Of a stretch of DNA of 64,000 bases, positions 11,114-19,857 are shown one piece after another. Origin of the DNA: Rahnella bonaserana (GTDB lineage: Bacteria > Pseudomonadota > Gammaproteobacteria > Enterobacterales > Enterobacteriaceae); NCBI RefSeq assembly GCF_019049675.1, contig NZ_JAFMOW010000067.1:186001-250000 (forward strand), in the 5' to 3' direction. Under the pieces are notes generated by a model. That model was not told the origin of the DNA and made no database searches. It saw only the letters and a program-made list of their open reading frames with translations. Every line of letters begins with the position of its first letter. The first letter of the stretch is position 1. The position numbers were made by a program, and so were the translations under genes.

Positions 11114-12208
11114 TTGATGATATCTCATTCCTATGATGAGCTGCTGAAAAGCAAACATCGGCTGGCGATGTTGCTATTCTTTTTTTTAAATAGTGCCACT
11201 GCACTATTTTCTATGGTTTATCCGCCAGAAGGCTCATCCTCAATGCCTTTTCCGCTAGTCTTGATTTTTGCTCTTTGCTGCGCGGGGTTAATATTTTCAT
11301 ATTTAAGTAAGAAAAATTTTTCTGCCCATCTGAATATGTGTTCCGTCATCGTCGGTCTGCTATGGGGATGGCAAATAGCATTTCGTTTTGCTGAAATTGG
11401 TCAGACAGATAAAAATTATCTTCTGGTCAGCTTACTCAGTATATTCTTTATCAGTGCTATCGCTTTATCAGATAATTTTCTGGCTTTTTGCCTTCATGCA
11501 GTACCTTCGACTATTTGCGTCATCTTTCTGGACGATTTTCAGCATGTCGGGCGTATCTTGTTTACCGTTTCCCTGCCGCTGATAGGGTTATGGTTGCATC
11601 ATCTGATGTTAAAACGCAGCGATGAATTTACACGCCGAATGTTGTCCAACCTGTACAGTGAGCGGGAGAAATTCAGCGACCTGAGCATGCTGGATCCGCT
11701 CACGGGTCTGTACAATCGCCGCGGACTGCAAAACAAGCTGGAAACCCTGTTTAATCAGGCCTCCGGTCACTACGTCATGCTGCTGGATATCGATCACTTC
11801 AAAGCCTACAACGACAACTATGGTCATACAATGGGCGACCAGGCGCTGGTGCGCGTGTCAGCTGCCATCCGTGATGCCGTGCGCTCGCGCGACGTGGTTG
11901 TGCGCTACGGCGGAGAAGAATTTCTGGTGCTGATGTCCAACGTGCAACAGGAACACGCAGTTCGCATGGCCGAACGTATCCAGAATAAAGTCCTCGGGCT
12001 GAATATCCCGCATTTGTTTAATGCGCAGGTCTCGACCCACGTCACAGTCAGTGCCGGGCTGGCTGCACTGGAGGAAGGTGACTTTATTCAGGCTTTAGGC
12101 AAAGCAGATACCTCTCTCTATCACGCAAAAAATAGCGGACGCAATAAGATATTTTATGCGTGGGAAGAGGAAACCGTTGAGGCATCCATTGAAGAAAGAA
12201 TGGCCTGA
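11114..12208 (+). CDS. Membrane-bound diguanylate cyclase (GGDEF)
   Basis: A 364-residue protein with about six N-terminal membrane helices (residues 16-165), a short linker and a C-terminal GGDEF domain (about 190-350). The active-site signature is G-G-E-E-F at 266-270, a functional variant, and an inhibitory-site R-x-x-D (R257-D260) stands five residues before it. It should make cyclic-di-GMP from two GTP, with product inhibition. The membrane part is not a sensor family I recognise. It stands alone; nothing nearby identifies its target. Confidence 0.88.
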   Translation: MMISHSYDELLKSKHRLAMLLFFFLNSATALFSMVYPPEGSSSMPFPLVLIFALCCAGLIFSYLSKKNFSAHLNMCSVIVGLLWGWQIAFRFAEIGQTDKNYLLVSLLSIFFISAIALSDNFLAFCLHAVPSTICVIFLDDFQHVGRILFTVSLPLIGLWLHHLMLKRSDEFTRRMLSNLYSEREKFSDLSMLDPLTGLYNRRGLQNKLETLFNQASGHYVMLLDIDHFKAYNDNYGHTMGDQALVRVSAAIRDAVRSRDVVVRYGGEEFLVLMSNVQQEHAVRMAERIQNKVLGLNIPHLFNAQVSTHVTVSAGLAALEEGDFIQALGKADTSLYHAKNSGRNKIFYAWEEETVEASIEERMA

Positions 12209-12608
12209 TGGTGTTTGATAGTAACAATGATAACAGCGGGTTTATTGTTTTTATTTTCCTGCGACATATTTAAATTGGACAAAAAGTCGTTATTAAATGC
12301 CGGACATTCATTTATTTTGCATAATCATTCAGCTTTCAGCCAGATTAACGATTCTGGCTGAAAGCTAAACAGCTTATTTATCATGTCGAATGTTACTGAA
12401 CAATGTTACTTTTCGATTTCATCAATCTGCTTAAATAATCCATAGTCATCGTTCGGCCTTGCCTTAATAACCCCGATAAAGATAATCCTAAACGTCATTT
12501 TTTCAATGTAGTGACCGACCTGCCTGCGGCACCAGCCTTCTCATTCCCTGCGCCAAAAATCACGCTACTCTCTTGTTTTAACTTCATTATTCGCGCCATT
12601 TGTTAATC
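12209..12608. other. Gap between diguanylate cyclase and rhaT control region
   Basis: About 400 bp without a supported gene. It holds the hairpin at 12331-12366 and otherwise AT-rich DNA. Confidence 0.4.
12331..12366. repeat. 13-bp inverted repeat, possible weak terminator
   Basis: AGCTTTCAGCCAG and its exact inverse complement flank a 10-nt loop, 120 bp after the diguanylate cyclase stop. No T run follows on either strand, so it may be a rho-dependent or processing hairpin rather than an intrinsic terminator. Confidence 0.55.
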
Positions 12609-12624
12609 TGTGAACTGACTCACC
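12609..12624 (+). promoter_or_regulatory. CRP-cAMP site of rhaT
   Basis: TGTGAACTGACTCACC matches the TGTGA-N6-TCACA consensus at 9 of 10 positions. It ends 3 bp before the RhaS operator, the arrangement used for catabolite-sensitive sugar promoters. Confidence 0.75.
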
Positions 12625-12627
12625 CTG

Positions 12628-12703
12628 ACCTTCCGGCGAGTGCCAGCGCTTATTTTCCCGTGGCACTGACCGGAAGGTCGCTCTGACGGACACTTCTTAC
12701 ACT
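12628..12703 (+). promoter_or_regulatory. RhaS operator and promoter of rhaT
   Basis: Two 17-bp inverted half-sites (12628-12644 and 12662-12678, sharing the arms ACCTTCCGG / CCGGAAGGT and GTGCC / GGCAC) are separated by 17 bp. A -10 TACACT lies at 12698-12703, so the -35 region overlaps the proximal half-site by 4 bp. This is the geometry of E. coli RhaS-activated promoters, and it is superimposable on the rhaB operator in this window. Confidence 0.85.
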
Positions 12704-12793
12704 ATCGCCCAGCCGCTGCCTTGTTTCTGAAGGATCAGTTAATAGCAGCGCTTTTGCTTATCTCATCACTCTACATAATAAAAGGTCCAGTGC

Positions 12794-13828
12794 ATGAACA
12801 GTTCGATAGTGTTAGGGATTATCTGGCATCTGATAGGAGCAGCCAGCGCAGCTTGCTTCTATGCGCCATTCAAACAAGTAAAACATTGGTCATGGGAAAC
12901 CATGTGGTCGCTGGGCGGCTTCTTTTCCTGGATCATTCTGCCGTGGGCCGTCAGCTACGTTCTGTTGCCTGATTTTTGGTCCTATTACGGTTCATTCACC
13001 TTCGCGACACTGCTGCCTGTTTTCCTGTTTGGCGCCATGTGGGGCATCGGCAACATCAACTACGGCCTGACCATGCGCTATCTCGGCATGTCGATGGGGA
13101 TCGGCATCGCGATCGGCATTACCCTGATTATCGGCACGCTGATGACACCAATTCTCCAGGGTAAAATTGGCATGCTGTTTGGCACAACCGGCGGCCAGCT
13201 TACGCTGCTCGGTGTATTTGTTGCGGTTATCGGCGTAGCCATTGTCAGCTACGCAGGCTTCCTGAAAGAAAAAGCACTGGGTATCAAAGCCGAAGAGTTC
13301 AATCTGCGAAAAGGGCTGATTCTGGCGGTGCTGTGCGGGATTTTCTCAGCCGGTATGTCTTTTGCCATGAGTGCCGCTGTCCCGATGCATGAGGCCGCGC
13401 GCGAACTGGGTATTGACCCGCTGTATGTCGCACTGCCGAGTTACGTTGTGATCATGGGCGGCGGCGCCATCGTGAACCTGGGTTTCTGCTTCATCCGTCT
13501 GGCAACCCGCAAAACCATTTCGTTCCGGGCTGATATGTCTGTGGCAAAATCCCTGCTGCTCACCAATGCTATTTTTTCCATTATTGGCGGCGTGATGTGG
13601 TATCTGCAGTTCTTCTTCTACGCCTGGGGCCACGCCAGCATACCGGCAGAATATGATTATATGAGCTGGATGTTGCACATGAGCTTCTACGTACTGTGCG
13701 GCGGCATCGTGGGTCTGGTGCTGAAAGAATGGCTGGGTGTCGGTAAAAAACCGGTGCGTGTTCTGTGTATCGGCGCGCTGGTGATTATTCTGGCGGCGAA
13801 TATCGTCGGTCTGGGAATGGCGATGTAA
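12794..13828 (+). CDS. rhaT: L-rhamnose/H+ symporter RhaT
   Basis: A 344-residue inner-membrane transporter with about ten membrane segments, closely similar to E. coli RhaT from the N-terminal G-I[18 protein letters not shown] stretch to the end. It imports L-rhamnose (and L-lyxose in E. coli) with a proton. An AAAGG ribosome-binding site precedes the ATG. It has its own RhaS- and CRP-controlled promoter and is convergent with rhaR, 45 bp apart. Confidence 0.97.
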   Translation: MNSSIVLGIIWHLIGAASAACFYAPFKQVKHWSWETMWSLGGFFSWIILPWAVSYVLLPDFWSYYGSFTFATLLPVFLFGAMWGIGNINYGLTMRYLGMSMGIGIAIGITLIIGTLMTPILQGKIGMLFGTTGGQLTLLGVFVAVIGVAIVSYAGFLKEKALGIKAEEFNLRKGLILAVLCGIFSAGMSFAMSAAVPMHEAARELGIDPLYVALPSYVVIMGGGAIVNLGFCFIRLATRKTISFRADMSVAKSLLLTNAIFSIIGGVMWYLQFFFYAWGHASIPAEYDYMSWMLHMSFYVLCGGIVGLVLKEWLGVGKKPVRVLCIGALVIILAANIVGLGMAM

Positions 13829-13873
13829 ATCCACCACATACTTTAAAAGACCGCTCAATAAAAACGGCAGAAA

Positions 13874-14746
13874 TTATTCTGCCGTCATCAGCGACAAAGA
13901 TGTTTTTCCACCCTGCCCGATAAAGCGCTGCCGGTAATCACGCGGCGATACTCCACAGGCGCGGCTGAAGACCACTGAGAAATAATTACTGTCATCAAAG
14001 CCACATTCTGCCGCGACATCACTGATCGTCATGTTGCCATAGCGCAACAGACTCATCGCCCGGCAAAGCCTCAGCTGACGCAAATAATGACTCACATTCA
14101 TGCCGGTATGCTGCTTAAACAACGCGCGTAAAGCACGGGGATTCAGCTCATGCTGCTGGCAGAACGTCTCCAGGTGAAACGATTCAGAGATGTTTGCTCG
14201 CAGCGCCATCAGCAATAAATCCAGCTGATGGGCATCTGGTAATGCCCCGCTGTCAGGCCGCTGGCGAAAACGCAGTAATAACAGTGCCAGTTGCAGCAGT
14301 AACGCTTCGCTCAGTTGCACGGAAAGCGGCTCAGACTTCATACATTCTTTTGCCAGTTCATCCACTTTATCGCGTAAAACAGACATTCCGAGCGTACTCA
14401 GCCGCCAGTAGCGTTGCTCCTGACTGACATTCTCGCCGGGTAATAATTGCGACCAGTCTGCCGCCAGTCCGAAGCGATCACGGCAAAACAGCACGTTATC
14501 CAGCGCAAGTTCGTTGACCGATTCATAACTGTGGCGATCCCGCGAATTAATATAAAACAAGTCACCGCAGGTGATGGGATAAGGGATATCGTTCCAGATA
14601 TGCAGGCCGTTGCCGCGCCAGACAATCACCAGCTCGTCAAAATCATGATCGTGACTGGGGAAATCCACCTGTGGATGACGTTCCGCCACCACAACCGAAT
14701 TCATTCCTGTCAGAAAGAAGTCATTTTTAAAAAGTCTTAGCGACAT
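13874..14746 (-). CDS. rhaR: L-rhamnose operon activator RhaR
   Basis: An AraC-family activator with an N-terminal cupin sugar-binding domain (H-x-H-D-F-x-E-L-V-I-V-W-R-G-N-G pattern near residues 33-50) and two C-terminal helix-turn-helix units (about 190-280; the second contains A-A-E-C-G-F-D-D-S-N-Y-F). In E. coli RhaR with rhamnose turns on rhaSR, the first step of the cascade. The ATG at 14746 gives 290 residues; a TTG at 14776 would add ten. The gene follows rhaS by 81 bp on the same strand. Confidence 0.92.
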   Translation of the reverse strand: MSLRLFKNDFFLTGMNSVVVAERHPQVDFPSHDHDFDELVIVWRGNGLHIWNDIPYPITCGDLFYINSRDRHSYESVNELALDNVLFCRDRFGLAADWSQLLPGENVSQEQRYWRLSTLGMSVLRDKVDELAKECMKSEPLSVQLSEALLLQLALLLLRFRQRPDSGALPDAHQLDLLLMALRANISESFHLETFCQQHELNPRALRALFKQHTGMNVSHYLRQLRLCRAMSLLRYGNMTISDVAAECGFDDSNYFSVVFSRACGVSPRDYRQRFIGQGGKTSLSLMTAE

Positions 14747-14827
14747 AGCGGCAATCTCATACCCGTTTGACGACAAAATAAACGAGGCAGTTCAGATAAA
14801 CAAACCTGAAACTGCGAGAGGTGCCGT

Positions 14828-15655
14828 TTAACGCAACTGATCACGCATGAGTTTGGGCGACACCGAAAACTCCCGACGAAATTGTGTCGAGAAGTGGTTA
14901 CTGTCACTGAACCCGCAGGCATAAGCGATATCGGTAATACTTTGATCGCTATGATGTAAACGACGGCGCGCTTCAAGTAAACGCAGCCGGTTGAGATAAC
15001 GCTGCGGCGTCATGCCGGTGTAATGCTTCATCTGCCTGTGCAGGGTTCGCAGCGCCAGCGAAAAACGTTCTGCGGCTTCGGTCCAGTTAACATCCTCACT
15101 GTAATGTGACTGGAGCCATTGCAAAAGCTGATTGACACGGTTTTCCGAGGTATCTCGCAATTGTGGCTGGAAACAATCCTGATAAAGCAAGATCAGCAGT
15201 TGCAAAAATAGACTTTCGCGCGTGGCGATGTGTTCCATCTCAACGCTGTCCGGCAATGCTTCCAGTTGAGTAATGCAGTTCAGTACCTGTTGCAGTACGC
15301 ACGGGCTGAGCTGCCAGTGGATCTGCGACTGATAATGATGTTCCTGCGGCAAAAAATGACCGACGTCCTGAATAAAACGGAACGCTTTCGGTGAACGGAA
15401 CAACACATTGGTCAGACGAAGATTATCCACATTTTCAAAAAGATGGTGATCGCTGGCACGGACGAAACAAACTGTACCGGCGGTCAAAGTGTAGGGATTG
15501 TCATTAAAAATGTGCACACCCGAGCCGCTTTCCACCAGCATAATCTCGTGGAAATCATGGTAATGCTCCGGGAATACGTCTTGCGGAAGCCGCCGTTCAA
15601 CCGTCACGGTCAATTCAGGTGCCGCAAAATAATCATCACCTCTCAGTAACGTCAT
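14828..15655 (-). CDS. rhaS: L-rhamnose operon activator RhaS
   Basis: A 275-residue AraC-family activator with an N-terminal cupin domain (F-P-E-H-Y-H-D-F-H-E-I-M) and C-terminal paired helix-turn-helix motifs (S-L-A-L-R-T-L-H-R-Q and A-Y-A-C-G-F-S-D-S-N-H-F). RhaS directly activates the rhaBAD and rhaT type promoters, both of which carry matching operators here. It is divergent from rhaB and read before rhaR. Confidence 0.95.
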   Translation of the reverse strand: MTLLRGDDYFAAPELTVTVERRLPQDVFPEHYHDFHEIMLVESGSGVHIFNDNPYTLTAGTVCFVRASDHHLFENVDNLRLTNVLFRSPKAFRFIQDVGHFLPQEHHYQSQIHWQLSPCVLQQVLNCITQLEALPDSVEMEHIATRESLFLQLLILLYQDCFQPQLRDTSENRVNQLLQWLQSHYSEDVNWTEAAERFSLALRTLHRQMKHYTGMTPQRYLNRLRLLEARRRLHHSDQSITDIAYACGFSDSNHFSTQFRREFSVSPKLMRDQLR

Positions 15656-15793
15656 TTATCGCCTCCGGTTCAAAATCATTGTGTGTCGGAAAACAACCCT
15701 ACCTTGTGCCCCGCCTTCTTACCTTCAAACCGCAGCGTTAAAAACGTCATAAACGGTCATATTTCAAAGATTCCCCCTGTCGTAATGCAGATC

Positions 15794-15809
15794 TGCGGCA
15801 AAGATCACA
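15794..15809. promoter_or_regulatory. CRP-like site, rhaSR side
   Basis: TGCGGCAAAGATCACA has one perfect TCACA arm and a TGCGG arm (8 of 10 match). It lies 140 bp upstream of rhaS; such a site activates rhaSR in E. coli. Confidence 0.55.
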
Positions 15810-15870
15810 ATCGCCTGGCCGCATTACGCAGACGCGGAAAAACGCTGTTTCAGCCAGCTTTGAACCGTAA

Positions 15871-15886
15871 TGTGATCTGCCTCGCA
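15871..15886 (+). promoter_or_regulatory. CRP-like site, rhaB side
   Basis: TGTGATCTGCCTCGCA has a perfect TGTGA arm and a TCGCA arm (9 of 10 match). It ends 3 bp before the distal RhaS half-site, exactly as at rhaT. Confidence 0.65.
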
Positions 15887-15889
15887 TCT

Positions 15890-15965
15890 ACCTTTTTAAT
15901 GCTGCCATCCCGCCAAAACCGGTGGCAATCACCGGAAGGTACCCCCACAACGCCTCCCCTACACT
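15890..15965 (+). promoter_or_regulatory. RhaS operator and promoter of rhaB-rhaA-rhaD
   Basis: Half-sites at 15890-15906 (ACCTTTTTAATGCTGCC) and 15924-15940 (GGCAATCACCGGAAGGT) are separated by 17 bp. A -10 TACACT lies at 15960-15965, the same distance from the proximal half-site as at rhaT. Confidence 0.85.
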
Positions 15966-15994
15966 GGCCACATATTCAATAAGGAATGGCCGCT

Positions 15995-17479
15995 ATGAGA
16001 ACTCACCATCTTGCCGCTATTGACCTCGGCGCTTCCAGCGGTCGGGTGATGCTGGCGACGTTTACCCGTCAGGATCCGCAGCCGGCAGCGACGCTGACAC
16101 TGAAAGAGATCCACCGTTTTTCTAATAACCTGATCCGCGTTGATGGCCACGATACCTGGGATCTTGATGCGCTGGAGAAACACATTCTTGAGGGGCTGAA
16201 TCGCCTCGACGCATCCGGCGTTCAGCTTGACGGTATTGGCATTGATACCTGGGGTGTGGATTACGTGCTGCTTGATGAACAGGGGCAACGGGTCGGTTTG
16301 CCAGTGGCTTATCGTGACAACCGTACAGAAGGCGTGATGGCACGAATGGAGCAGCAGTTTGGCCGCGAGAACTTGTACCAGAAAACCGGTATTCAGTTCA
16401 TGCCATTTAACACGCTTTATCAGTTGTGCGCGCTGAGCGAACAACAGCCTGAAATCGTCAGAAAAGCGGCACACATGCTGATGATCCCGGACTATTTTCT
16501 TTACCGCCTCACCGGCAAACTGAACTGGGAATATACCAACGCCAGCACCACGCAGATGCTCAACCTCGCCACCGGCGACTGGGATGAAGATTTGCTGAAA
16601 CTGGCTGGTGTGCCACGCCGCTGGTTGCAAAAACCGACACAGCCGGGCAACTCTCCGGGGGTGTGGAAAAGCCCTCGCGGACGCAGCGTGCCCGTATTTA
16701 GTGTAGCAACTCACGATACCGCCAGCGCGGTGGTTGCCGCACCGCTGACCAGTTCACGCAGCGCCTATCTCAGCTCCGGTACCTGGTCGCTGATGGGGAT
16801 TGAAAGCCCGAAAGCGTTCAACCATGCGCAGGCACTCCACGACAACATCACCAACGAAGGCGGCATTAACGGCAGCTATCGGGTGTTGAGAAATATCATG
16901 GGCTTGTGGTTATTCCAGCGTGTTTGCCGCGAACTGAATATCCAGGACCTGCCGTCCTTAATCACACTTGCCAAACATGTTACCCCGTTCACTTATCTGA
17001 TTAACCCGAACGAAGATCGTTTTATTAATCCGCCCTCCATGGTGGATGCCATTCGCGATGCCTGTCGTCAGGCGGGTGATCCGGTGCCGGAGTCACCAGC
17101 AGAACTGGCGCGCTGTATTTTCGACAGCCTTGCCATGCTGTATCGCAAAATCGCATTGCAACTTGCTGATTTACAGGGTGCGCCGCTGGAAGATATTCAC
17201 ATCGTCGGCGGTGGCAGTCAGAACCAGTTCCTGAACCAGCTTTGTGCTGATATCTGTCAGGTCAGCGTCAGCGCAGGTCCGGTTGAAGCTTCAACCCTGG
17301 GCAACATCGGTTGCCAGCTAATGGCGCTCAACGCCGTCAAAGATAACGCCGAATTTCGTCGCATCGTTGCCACGAATTTTGAGCAACACCACTACATTCC
17401 ACTTATTCACGCGGATTTCGCTATTCACTGGCGCCGTTTCCAGGCGCTCTGTCACGCCAATGAGGAACTCGCAGTATGA
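15995..17479 (+). CDS. rhaB: L-rhamnulokinase
   Basis: RhaB phosphorylates L-rhamnulose to L-rhamnulose-1-phosphate. It is a FGGY-family sugar kinase with the N-terminal phosphate loop D-L-G-A-S-S-G-R, the substrate segment G-I-D-T-W-G-V-D, and late ATP-site glycines (I-V-G-G-G-S-Q-N). An ATG at 15986 is also in frame, but AAGGA at 15981-15985 abuts it; the ATG at 15995 has a 9-nt spacing and gives 494 residues. The stop overlaps the rhaA start (ATGA), which implies translational coupling. Confidence 0.95.
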   Translation: MRTHHLAAIDLGASSGRVMLATFTRQDPQPAATLTLKEIHRFSNNLIRVDGHDTWDLDALEKHILEGLNRLDASGVQLDGIGIDTWGVDYVLLDEQGQRVGLPVAYRDNRTEGVMARMEQQFGRENLYQKTGIQFMPFNTLYQLCALSEQQPEIVRKAAHMLMIPDYFLYRLTGKLNWEYTNASTTQMLNLATGDWDEDLLKLAGVPRRWLQKPTQPGNSPGVWKSPRGRSVPVFSVATHDTASAVVAAPLTSSRSAYLSSGTWSLMGIESPKAFNHAQALHDNITNEGGINGSYRVLRNIMGLWLFQRVCRELNIQDLPSLITLAKHVTPFTYLINPNEDRFINPPSMVDAIRDACRQAGDPVPESPAELARCIFDSLAMLYRKIALQLADLQGAPLEDIHIVGGGSQNQFLNQLCADICQVSVSAGPVEASTLGNIGCQLMALNAVKDNAEFRRIVATNFEQHHYIPLIHADFAIHWRRFQALCHANEELAV

Positions 17480-18732
17480 CTTCATCTATCGATCAGGCAT
17501 GGACACTTGCCAAAGAACGCTTTGCACAGCTGGGTATTGATGCAGAAGCTGCAATCAAGCAACTCGATACCCTGCCCGTTTCTATCCATTGCTGGCAGGG
17601 GGATGATGTCGCTGGCTTTGAAAACCCGGAAGGCAATCTGACAGGTGGTATTCAGGCGACCGGTAATTATCCCGGTAAAGCGCGTAACGCTCAGCAGCTT
17701 CGCGCTGATTTAGAGCTGGCCATCTCGATGATACCTGGCCCTAACCGGCTGAATTTGCATGCGATTTATCTGGAATCCGAAAAGCCCGTTGCGCGTAATG
17801 AAATCGAACCAAAGCATTTTGCTAACTGGGTGGACTGGGCGAAGAAAAACAAACTTGGTCTGGATTTCAATCCTTCCTGCTTCTCACACCCGATGAGCGC
17901 CGACGGCTTTACGCTCTCCAGTGCTAATCCCGAAGTCCGTCAGTTCTGGATCGAACACTGCCAGGCCAGCCGCCGCGTCTCTGCCTCATTTGGTCGCGCA
18001 TTGGGCACGCCTTCCGTGATGAATATCTGGGTACCGGACGGGATGAAAGACCTCACAGTGGATCGTCTCGCACCACGTGAGCGTCTGATGAGTGCGCTGG
18101 ATGAAGTCATTTCTGAGAAGTTTGATCTGAGCGAACACATTGACGCCGTCGAGAGCAAACTGTTCGGTATCGGCTCGGAAAGCTACACCGTCGGCTCTAA
18201 CGAATTCTATCTCGGTTACGCCGCAAGCCGTGGCACCGCATTGTGCCTTGATGCCGGTCACTTCCATCCGACTGAAGTGATCTCCGACAAAATTTCCGCC
18301 GCCATGCTGTATGTGCCACGCCTGCTGCTGCACGTCAGCCGTCCGGTACGCTGGGACAGCGACCACGTGGTGTTGCTTGACGACGAAACGCAGGCCATCG
18401 CCAGCGAAATTGTCCGCCATAACCTGTTTAACCGTGTTCATATCGGGCTGGATTTCTTTGATGCCTCGATCAACCGCATCGCCGCCTGGGTTATCGGCAC
18501 CCGCAACATGAAAAAAGCATTGCTCAAAGCGCTGCTGGAACCGACAGACTTACTGAAAAAGCTGGAAGTCGAAGGCGATTACACCGCGCGTCTGGCATTG
18601 CTGGAAGAACAAAAATCCCTGCCCTGGCAGGCCGTGTGGGATATGTATTGCCAGCGTCACGATGTACCGGTTGGCGGCCAGTGGCTGGATACCGTTCGCC
18701 ACTACGAAACCAGCGTACTGGCAAAACGTTAA
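17476..18732 (+). CDS. rhaA: L-rhamnose isomerase
   Basis: RhaA (418 residues, normal length) interconverts L-rhamnose and L-rhamnulose and needs Mn2+ or Zn2+. The family's N-terminal [11 protein letters not shown]-x-G-F-E, the metal-site segments [10 protein letters not shown] and [11 protein letters not shown], and [10 protein letters not shown] are all present. It overlaps rhaB by 4 bp and is followed 52 bp later by rhaD. Confidence 0.97.
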   Translation: MTSSIDQAWTLAKERFAQLGIDAEAAIKQLDTLPVSIHCWQGDDVAGFENPEGNLTGGIQATGNYPGKARNAQQLRADLELAISMIPGPNRLNLHAIYLESEKPVARNEIEPKHFANWVDWAKKNKLGLDFNPSCFSHPMSADGFTLSSANPEVRQFWIEHCQASRRVSASFGRALGTPSVMNIWVPDGMKDLTVDRLAPRERLMSALDEVISEKFDLSEHIDAVESKLFGIGSESYTVGSNEFYLGYAASRGTALCLDAGHFHPTEVISDKISAAMLYVPRLLLHVSRPVRWDSDHVVLLDDETQAIASEIVRHNLFNRVHIGLDFFDASINRIAAWVIGTRNMKKALLKALLEPTDLLKKLEVEGDYTARLALLEEQKSLPWQAVWDMYCQRHDVPVGGQWLDTVRHYETSVLAKR

Positions 18733-18784
18733 TTACCGCAGATCAAAACAGACACGCATTCACCTTATTTGCAGGAAAGAACTG

Positions 18785-19609
18785 ATGAAAACATTATTTA
18801 ACTCGTGGTTTGTGCAGGGCATGGTTAAAGCAACCACCGATATGTGGCTGAAAGGCTGGGATGAGCGCAACGGCGGCAACGTCAGTATGCGTCTTTTACC
18901 GGAAGACGTTGCTCCCTACAAAAATGATTTCTTTGCCCAACCGCGTCAGGTCGAACTGACACAGCACGCGCCAGACCTGGCCAACGAATACTTCATCGTG
19001 ACCGGTTCCGGTAAATTCTTCCGCAACGTGCAACTCGCACCTTCAGAAGCGCTGACCGTTATTCAGCTCGATGATAAAGGCGCCAGCTACAAAATCCTCT
19101 GGGGCCTGACCGCAGGCGGTCTGCCGACGTCAGAACTGGCATCACATCTTCAGTCTCATGCTGTCCGTAAACGTGTTACTCACGGTCAGGATCGCGTGAT
19201 TATGCACTGCCATGCGACCAACCTGATCGCACTGACCTACGTGCTGGAACTCGACAGTGCCAAAATCACCCGCAAATTGTGGGAATGCAGCACTGAGTGT
19301 CTGGTGGTCTTCCCCGACGGCGTGGGTATCGTGCCGTGGATGGTGCCGGGCACCGACGGCATCGGCGCCGCCACTTCCGATCAGATGCAACATCACAGCC
19401 TGGTGTTGTGGGCGTTCCATGGCATCTTTGGCTGCGGCCCGACGCTGGATGATGCATTCGGCCTGATCGACACCGCTGAAAAATCAGCAGAGATCCTGGT
19501 GAAAGTGATTTCGATGGGTGGCATGAAACAGACTATCCAGACTGAAGAACTGATTGCCCTCGGCAAACGTTTTGAGGTCACACCTTTCGAGGCCGCACTG
19601 AAAGTCTGA
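18785..19609 (+). CDS. rhaD: L-rhamnulose-1-phosphate aldolase
   Basis: RhaD (274 residues) is the class II zinc aldolase that splits L-rhamnulose-1-phosphate into dihydroxyacetone phosphate and L-lactaldehyde. The metal-binding H-C-H-A-T-N and the late H-G-I-F-G, with the active-site region G-N-V-S...T-G-S-G-K-F-F-R, are visible. An in-frame extension to 18662 runs through the end of rhaA and is not a start. The ATG at 18785 has an AGGAAAGA ribosome-binding site and gives the exact family length. Confidence 0.96.
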   Translation: MKTLFNSWFVQGMVKATTDMWLKGWDERNGGNVSMRLLPEDVAPYKNDFFAQPRQVELTQHAPDLANEYFIVTGSGKFFRNVQLAPSEALTVIQLDDKGASYKILWGLTAGGLPTSELASHLQSHAVRKRVTHGQDRVIMHCHATNLIALTYVLELDSAKITRKLWECSTECLVVFPDGVGIVPWMVPGTDGIGAATSDQMQHHSLVLWAFHGIFGCGPTLDDAFGLIDTAEKSAEILVKVISMGGMKQTIQTEELIALGKRFEVTPFEAALKV

Positions 19610-19634
19610 TGTAAAAAAATCTGTTTAATAATTC

Positions 19635-19667
19635 TTTAAGGGGAGCAACGGATGCTCCTCGCTTAAG
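19635..19667 (+). repeat. Hairpin between rhaD and the alcohol dehydrogenase gene
   Basis: GGAGCA-ACGGA-TGCTCC (19642-19658), extended by TTTAAG / CTTAAG arms, forms a long stem 25 bp after rhaD. No T run follows, so it may stabilise rhaBAD mRNA or attenuate read-through. Confidence 0.5.
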
Positions 19668-19711
19668 ATTGGCGAAGACCAAAAACAGAGCACCGCAAGG
19701 TATGGATCATT

Positions 19712-19845
19712 TAACCTTTCCCTGAGTCATGCGGGTTGCAGAAAGACGGCAATGACAAGAATCCCGATGAGCTGACACGAGTCTGTGATCCGGGTTCTTA
19801 AACGCAGCCAACACCTCTGCAGCCTGGAGTACGACGGGAAAAATA
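19712..19845 (+). repeat. Diverged ERIC (IRU) element
   Basis: The stretch follows the ERIC consensus along its full 127-bp type length: GTTGCAG...GGCAA, then GAATCCC-x-x-x-GAGCT-x-ACA, then GTGA-x-C-x-GGGT, then CGCAGCCAAC, CTGCAGC and GA-x-TACGACGGG. The central palindrome (GAATCCCGATGAGCT) is partly eroded. It ends 12 bp before the next ATG, so it forms part of the mRNA leader. Confidence 0.8.
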
Positions 19846-19857
19846 GAGGGAATTTTT

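Larger units (their letters stand above)
15656..15994. promoter_or_regulatory. rhaSR-rhaB divergent control region
   Basis: This 339-bp region between rhaS and rhaB holds the rhaSR promoter, presumably with RhaR sites towards 15680-15780 that I could not delimit. It also holds two CRP-like sites and the RhaS operator of rhaB, listed separately. Confidence 0.7.

Noticed and set aside
12628-12679. The large inverted repeat before rhaT as a terminator
   Set aside because: It has no T run, a 17-bp spacer between half-sites and the exact RhaS operator geometry relative to a -10 element.
19615-19857. A riboswitch before the alcohol dehydrogenase gene (for example cobalamin type)
   Set aside because: The structured look is explained by the ERIC element and a simple hairpin; no B12-box or other conserved aptamer motif is present.
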